NCBI GenBank assembly: GCA_029879725.1
Contig: JAOUPR010000032.1
Span: forward strand, 1 to 37,876
From: Gemmatimonadota bacterium
Lineage (GTDB): Bacteria; Gemmatimonadota; Gemmatimonadetes; Longimicrobiales; Gaopeijiaceae
Reading direction: 5' to 3'
DNA: 37,876 bases
Part shown: positions 34,806 to 37,876 of the stretch, in pieces
How positions within the stretch are numbered: the first letter of the stretch is position 1
Layout of the letters: each line of letters begins with the position of its first letter
Position numbers and translations under genes: made by a program
The notes under the pieces: generated by a model
Seen by the model: only the letters and a program-made list of their open reading frames with translations
Told to the model about the DNA's origin: nothing
The model's database searches: none

Positions 34806-35459
34806 ATGCACGTCACCATCCGTACCATGCTGTCCATTCTGGCCTTGGCCACCGTCCTTCCCGCCGGGGCCGGGGCCCAGACCTGTGAGTGGGATGCCGC
34901 GCGCATGCTGGCCCGGGTATTTCGCCTGTCCAACGCCATGATGGCGAGTGAAGCGGGGGAACTCGTCCTTCAGGACCCGGCCCCGGCCATGGTCCGGTAC
35001 GTGGAGGAGCATGCGAAGTCACTGGATGGGGAGGGTGTGGTCGTCACCTGCGGGATGGCGCTCGGACGTGCTCTCCGAGAACGGGGTCGGGCCGCCTTCG
35101 ACGTGCACGCCCGTGAGCGCGCCACGAGCATGTGGCAGCCGGGGATGTCCACCGAAGTGCCCGGTGACGTGGCCAGCAGCATCAACAGCGCGGCGGTCGA
35201 CCTCGCCCTGATGGGTGAGGAGCTCCAATGGTTGATGGGCGTGTTGCCCCAGGCGGCCAGGGGAAATTGGCAACCCTACCTCGCCACGGGAACGTACTCC
35301 CGCCGGCAGACACGCCAGATCATGGCCACGATGGCGGCGCTCATGGCCGTGGACCCGGAGATGGCCTCCGTCATGGCGGGAGCCCCGGAGGAGATCGCCC
35401 GCTATTCTCCCCTCCTCGAAGAACAGATCGTCATGCTGGCCGTGGGGATCGTGGGATGA
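34806..35459 (+). CDS. Secreted protein of unknown function
   Basis: A 217-residue exported protein. The signal peptide is MHVTIRTMLSILALATVLPAGAGAQ with cleavage expected after GAGA or near. The mature chain is mostly alpha-helical, with two cysteines (CEWDAARML and VVTCGMALG) that may form a disulfide. No family is recognised. GAGGAG lies just before the ATG. The stop overlaps the next start (ATGA), so it is co-translated with the following small protein. Confidence 0.7.
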   Translation: MHVTIRTMLSILALATVLPAGAGAQTCEWDAARMLARVFRLSNAMMASEAGELVLQDPAPAMVRYVEEHAKSLDGEGVVVTCGMALGRALRERGRAAFDVHARERATSMWQPGMSTEVPGDVASSINSAAVDLALMGEELQWLMGVLPQAARGNWQPYLATGTYSRRQTRQIMATMAALMAVDPEMASVMAGAPEEIARYSPLLEEQIVMLAVGIVG

Positions 35460-35956
35460 GGACGCCCACCCGCCCCGCCCTGGTCGCCCTCACGGTGGCG
35501 CTGTCGCCGGTCGTTGCCGATTTGCACCTGGCGGCCCAGACCCCGGACGAGCACGCGGCGGTACTCGCCGTGGCAGAGGAAGCCCTGGAGGCCGTCACCC
35601 GCGAAGACTGGGCATCCTTCGCGGCCCTTCTCCTACCCGAGGGGATGACCTTCAGCGCCCGCGCGGACGAGAACGGCCCGCGGTACTCCGCTCGGACCCG
35701 AGAGTACTACCGCGAACTGATCGACCCCGAGGACATCGTCGAGCGGGGCTTCGACGCCCGGGTGTTGGTATCCGGTCCCGTGGCCCTGGTCTGGATGCCG
35801 TACGATCTCTACGTCGAGGGCGCGTGGTCCCACTGCGGGGTGGACACGTTCACCATGATTCTCACGGGAGACGGATGGCGGATCGCGGGGATGGCCTGGA
35901 CCGTGGAGCAGCCACCCGCCTGCACGGCGCATCCGGACGGTCCGCCGGGAGGGTGA
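35456..35956 (+). CDS. Secreted SnoaL/NTF2-like protein
   Basis: A 166-residue protein with a signal-like N-terminus (ALVALTVALSPVVADLHLAAQ). The mature part has the pattern of a DUF4440/NTF2-like fold: a leading helix with VAEEALEAVTREDWASFAALL, a variable middle, then VLVSGPVALVWMPYDLYV, a segment FTMILTGDGWRIAGMAWTVE and a short tail. It may be a small-molecule-binding or accessory protein. It begins in the ATGA overlap with the preceding secreted protein, and the two are presumably exported together. The fold call is from pattern, not from a residue-level match. Confidence 0.7.
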   Translation: MRTPTRPALVALTVALSPVVADLHLAAQTPDEHAAVLAVAEEALEAVTREDWASFAALLLPEGMTFSARADENGPRYSARTREYYRELIDPEDIVERGFDARVLVSGPVALVWMPYDLYVEGAWSHCGVDTFTMILTGDGWRIAGMAWTVEQPPACTAHPDGPPGG

Positions 35957-36096
35957 CGGCGGGGCTACCGGCAGTCGCGTACCCCGGCATCTCGGAGTAC
36001 GGGTGACCCTCGATCCCACGCGGCGCCCTTCCGTCGCTACCAGATCCGATTGATACGCGTGGCCAGGTCCCAACGGCACCGGACTCGCCCCGACCC

Positions 36097-36999
36097 CTAC
36101 CGCACAGGAATCGGCACGTTGCACAGTTCGATGCGATCCACCGAATGGACGAAGAAGTCCTCCGAGCGATGCCGCCGGGACTCGATGACCTCCCGGAAGA
36201 GCGGTGTGTCCGTGCGCAGGACCCGCAGATCCTCCCTCTCGTTCGGCAGTACGTCCGTGCCCACCCGGATGGACCGGATGGGCACGCGATCCCGTGGATC
36301 CTCGTAGAAGCCCAGGTTGCCACTCCCCCTGGGGAGGATCGAGAGCACCTCCATCCCGGACACGACGCGCCCCACCATGGTAAGGTTCCGGTCCAGGTGC
36401 CGGGGCGAGTGCCCGATCACCACGTAGAGGGCGGAGCCGTTCCCGGACCCGGGGTCGTTCCCCCGGGCGACTCCGACCACGCCGTAACAGTGGGCCAGCC
36501 AGGTGGTTCCGGTCGCGGGGTCACGCCCCACAGGGAAGCCCAGAGTGAAACCGGCTTCCGGAGCGTACACGTCTCCGTCGGGAACCGGGGTGAACGGAAG
36601 TGCGCCGGAGGCCACCTCGAACTCCGCCGGAAGGGCTCCGACCCCTTGCCCCGGGGTCGGCCCACCCATGCTGTCCACGACCGCCGACCACTGTACCACG
36701 TAGTTGTCCTGGGAGCGGCCGATCGCCCCGCCGTCGAAGCGCAGCGCCCGAACCAGCTGGCGGATGTTCTGGACGTGTCTCGGAGCGAAGTCCGGCGCCA
36801 GCTCGATCACCACCCGCCCGCCGGGAAGCTCGAGGTAGAGCGTGTTCTCCGGGTCGACGGTCCTCCAATCCGTGTCCGCCGCCGTGCCGAGAATCTCGGC
36901 GAACGGCCGAGGTCGGGCGTCCTGCGCGAGCAGAGGAGACGTGAGAGCCACGATCGGACAGGCGAGGTAGAGCACGGAACGGGCACGGTGTCGGCGCAT
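36097..36999 (-). CDS. Secreted cyclophilin-type peptidyl-prolyl isomerase
   Basis: A 300-residue cyclophilin-fold protein with a signal peptide (LACPIVALTSPLLAQ, residues 12-26), so it acts outside the cytoplasm, probably as a proline isomerase on secreted proteins. Cyclophilin landmarks are FAPRHVQNIRQLV, RFDGGAIGR and VVQW, with the catalytic-type Arg (R95) and Gln (Q103) kept. The usual Phe-His before that Arg is changed to Ile-Gly. Near the end, MVGRVVSGMEVLSIL is the conserved C-terminal helix-strand. A ~60-residue C-terminal tail exceeds the normal domain. Activity may be altered by the active-site change. Confidence 0.85.
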   Translation of the reverse strand: MRRHRARSVLYLACPIVALTSPLLAQDARPRPFAEILGTAADTDWRTVDPENTLYLELPGGRVVIELAPDFAPRHVQNIRQLVRALRFDGGAIGRSQDNYVVQWSAVVDSMGGPTPGQGVGALPAEFEVASGALPFTPVPDGDVYAPEAGFTLGFPVGRDPATGTTWLAHCYGVVGVARGNDPGSGNGSALYVVIGHSPRHLDRNLTMVGRVVSGMEVLSILPRGSGNLGFYEDPRDRVPIRSIRVGTDVLPNEREDLRVLRTDTPLFREVIESRRHRSEDFFVHSVDRIELCNVPIPVR

Positions 37000-37183
37000 G
37001 ATGACTCGGGAAGGTGAGGGGAGGCGGGCGTGCAGGAACGTAGTCTACGGGACCGATCTCACCGGCGACACTCCGGCTCGGTGAAGTGAATGGCAGTGGC
37101 GGTATATCCGGAACCGTGGCTCTCGGTCTTGTGAAGCTCCTGGAGTCCCACCATGGCGGGTCCACCCCCCCTTCCGGCGAACG

Positions 37184-37220
37184 AAAAAAAGGCCCGGCCA
37201 CCCTCGCGGGTGGCCGGGCC
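37184..37220 (-). terminator. Intrinsic terminator of groEL
   Basis: A perfect 13-bp GC-rich stem (37191-37203 with 37208-37220) and a TCGC loop are followed on the minus strand by seven T residues (37184-37190). It lies 20 bases past the groEL stop. This is a textbook Rho-independent terminator. The rest of the 240-base gap to the cyclophilin gene shows nothing else I can name. Confidence 0.93.
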
Positions 37221-37240
37221 GGGCACGGTCACCGGACCGC

Positions 37241-37876
37241 TTAGTACATCCCGCCCATACCGCCGCCCGGCATGGCCGGCGCGGCTTCGGCCTGGGGCTT
37301 CTCCACCACCACCGCCTCGGTGGTGAGAAGGAGACCCGCGATGGACGCGGCGTTCTGCAATGCGGTCCGCACCACCTTGGTGGGATCGATCACTCCAGCC
37401 TCGACCATGTCCATGTACTCGTCGGTCTGCGCATTGTATCCGAAGGATGCCTTCTTCGACGCGCGGACCTTCTCCACCACGATGCTTCCCTCGACACCGG
37501 CGTTGATGGCGATCTGCCGGATGGGGTGCTCCAGGGCACGGCGCAGGATCTGGACGCCGATCTGCTCGTCCTCACGATCGAGGGTGAGCTTGTCCAGCGC
37601 CGACTGCGCCCGCAGGAGCGCCACGCCGCCGCCGGGGACGATCCCCTCTTCCACGGCCGCGCGGGTCGCGTGGAGGGCGTCTTCCACCAGCGCCTTCTTC
37701 TCCTTCATCTCGGTCTCGGTAGCGGCACCGACGTTGATCACCGCCACACCACCGGAGAGCTTGGCCAGACGCTCCTGGAGCTTCTCCCGGTCGTAGTCCG
37801 AGGTGGACTTGTCGATGGAGACACGGATCTCATCGATGCGGCCCTTGATCTTGTCGCTCTCGCCGGCTCCATCGAT
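37241..37876 (-). CDS. groEL: Chaperonin GroEL, 3' part (5' end outside the window)
   Basis: The C-terminal 211 residues of the 60-kDa ATP-driven chaperonin. The visible part covers the equatorial/intermediate region: [18 protein letters not shown], then [32 protein letters not shown] and the ATP-pocket segment [16 protein letters not shown]. The end is VVVEKP followed by a Gly/Met-rich tail (PGGGMGGMY), the usual flexible extension inside the ring cavity. The frame is open to the window edge, so about 330 residues are missing. groES would be expected upstream, beyond the edge. Confidence 0.97.
   Translation of the reverse strand: MDGAGESDKIKGRIDEIRVSIDKSTSDYDREKLQERLAKLSGGVAVINVGAATETEMKEKKALVEDALHATRAAVEEGIVPGGGVALLRAQSALDKLTLDREDEQIGVQILRRALEHPIRQIAINAGVEGSIVVEKVRASKKASFGYNAQTDEYMDMVEAGVIDPTKVVRTALQNAASIAGLLLTTEAVVVEKPQAEAAPAMPGGGMGGMY

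Noticed and set aside
36027-36055. Second copy of the 155-bp inverted-repeat element
   Set aside because: Only about a dozen bases match (around TCGCTACCAGA) and no partner arm was found. It may be a decayed remnant or chance.

Overview
This is a GC-rich chromosomal segment from a Gram-negative bacterium. Supporting signs are several Sec-type signal peptides ending in an Ala-Gln or lipobox context, a predicted outer-membrane beta-barrel protein, ExbD, RNase Y and the DXP isoprenoid route. The mix of housekeeping gene order, secreted cyclophilin and CocE-type hydrolase, and a Ras-like GTPase/roadblock locus suggests Gemmatimonadota or a near relative. That placement is inference; no rRNA or other decisive marker is present.

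Layout. 1-2052: a minus-strand tRNA-Gly/tRNA-Cys pair with its own promoter and hairpin, then a plus-strand outer-membrane-type protein. 2063-17228: a long minus-strand housekeeping block. In transcription order it is infC-rpmI-rplT, a terminator, pheS-pheT-coiled coil-zapA, then rny-folD-xseA-xseB-ispA-dxs-nadK-recN. Many of these genes overlap by a few bases. infC appears to start at ATC and has a terminator-like hairpin in its leader. 17563-22896: a small membrane methyltransferase that separates infC from thrS, thrS itself, and a PAS-PAS-PAS-GGDEF-EAL protein. 22905-26393: exbD with a membrane-protein neighbour and an apparently frameshifted small membrane gene, a PF04020-type membrane protein, and a lipoprotein/DUF393/DUF2071 run. 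26471-27835: a beta-lactamase-fold serine hydrolase.

27780-31571 is the most unusual locus. A roadblock/LC7 protein is followed by a protein that joins a kinase-like domain to an intact calcineurin-like phosphoesterase. Divergent from them is an MglA-like GTPase with a ~290-residue C-terminal extension that, by eye, repeats the landmarks of the neighbouring kinase-like domain in degraded form. I propose a GTPase-switch/phosphorylation module.

31603-36999: a secreted CocE/NonD-type hydrolase, a cupin, a 155-bp inverted-repeat-bounded intergenic element, a CBS-pair protein, two coupled secreted proteins of unknown role, and a secreted cyclophilin-type isomerase. 37184-37876: the 3' end of groEL and its terminator; groEL runs off the window. 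No gene-free stretch exceeds about 280 bases. No CRISPR array, transposase or phage structural gene was seen.
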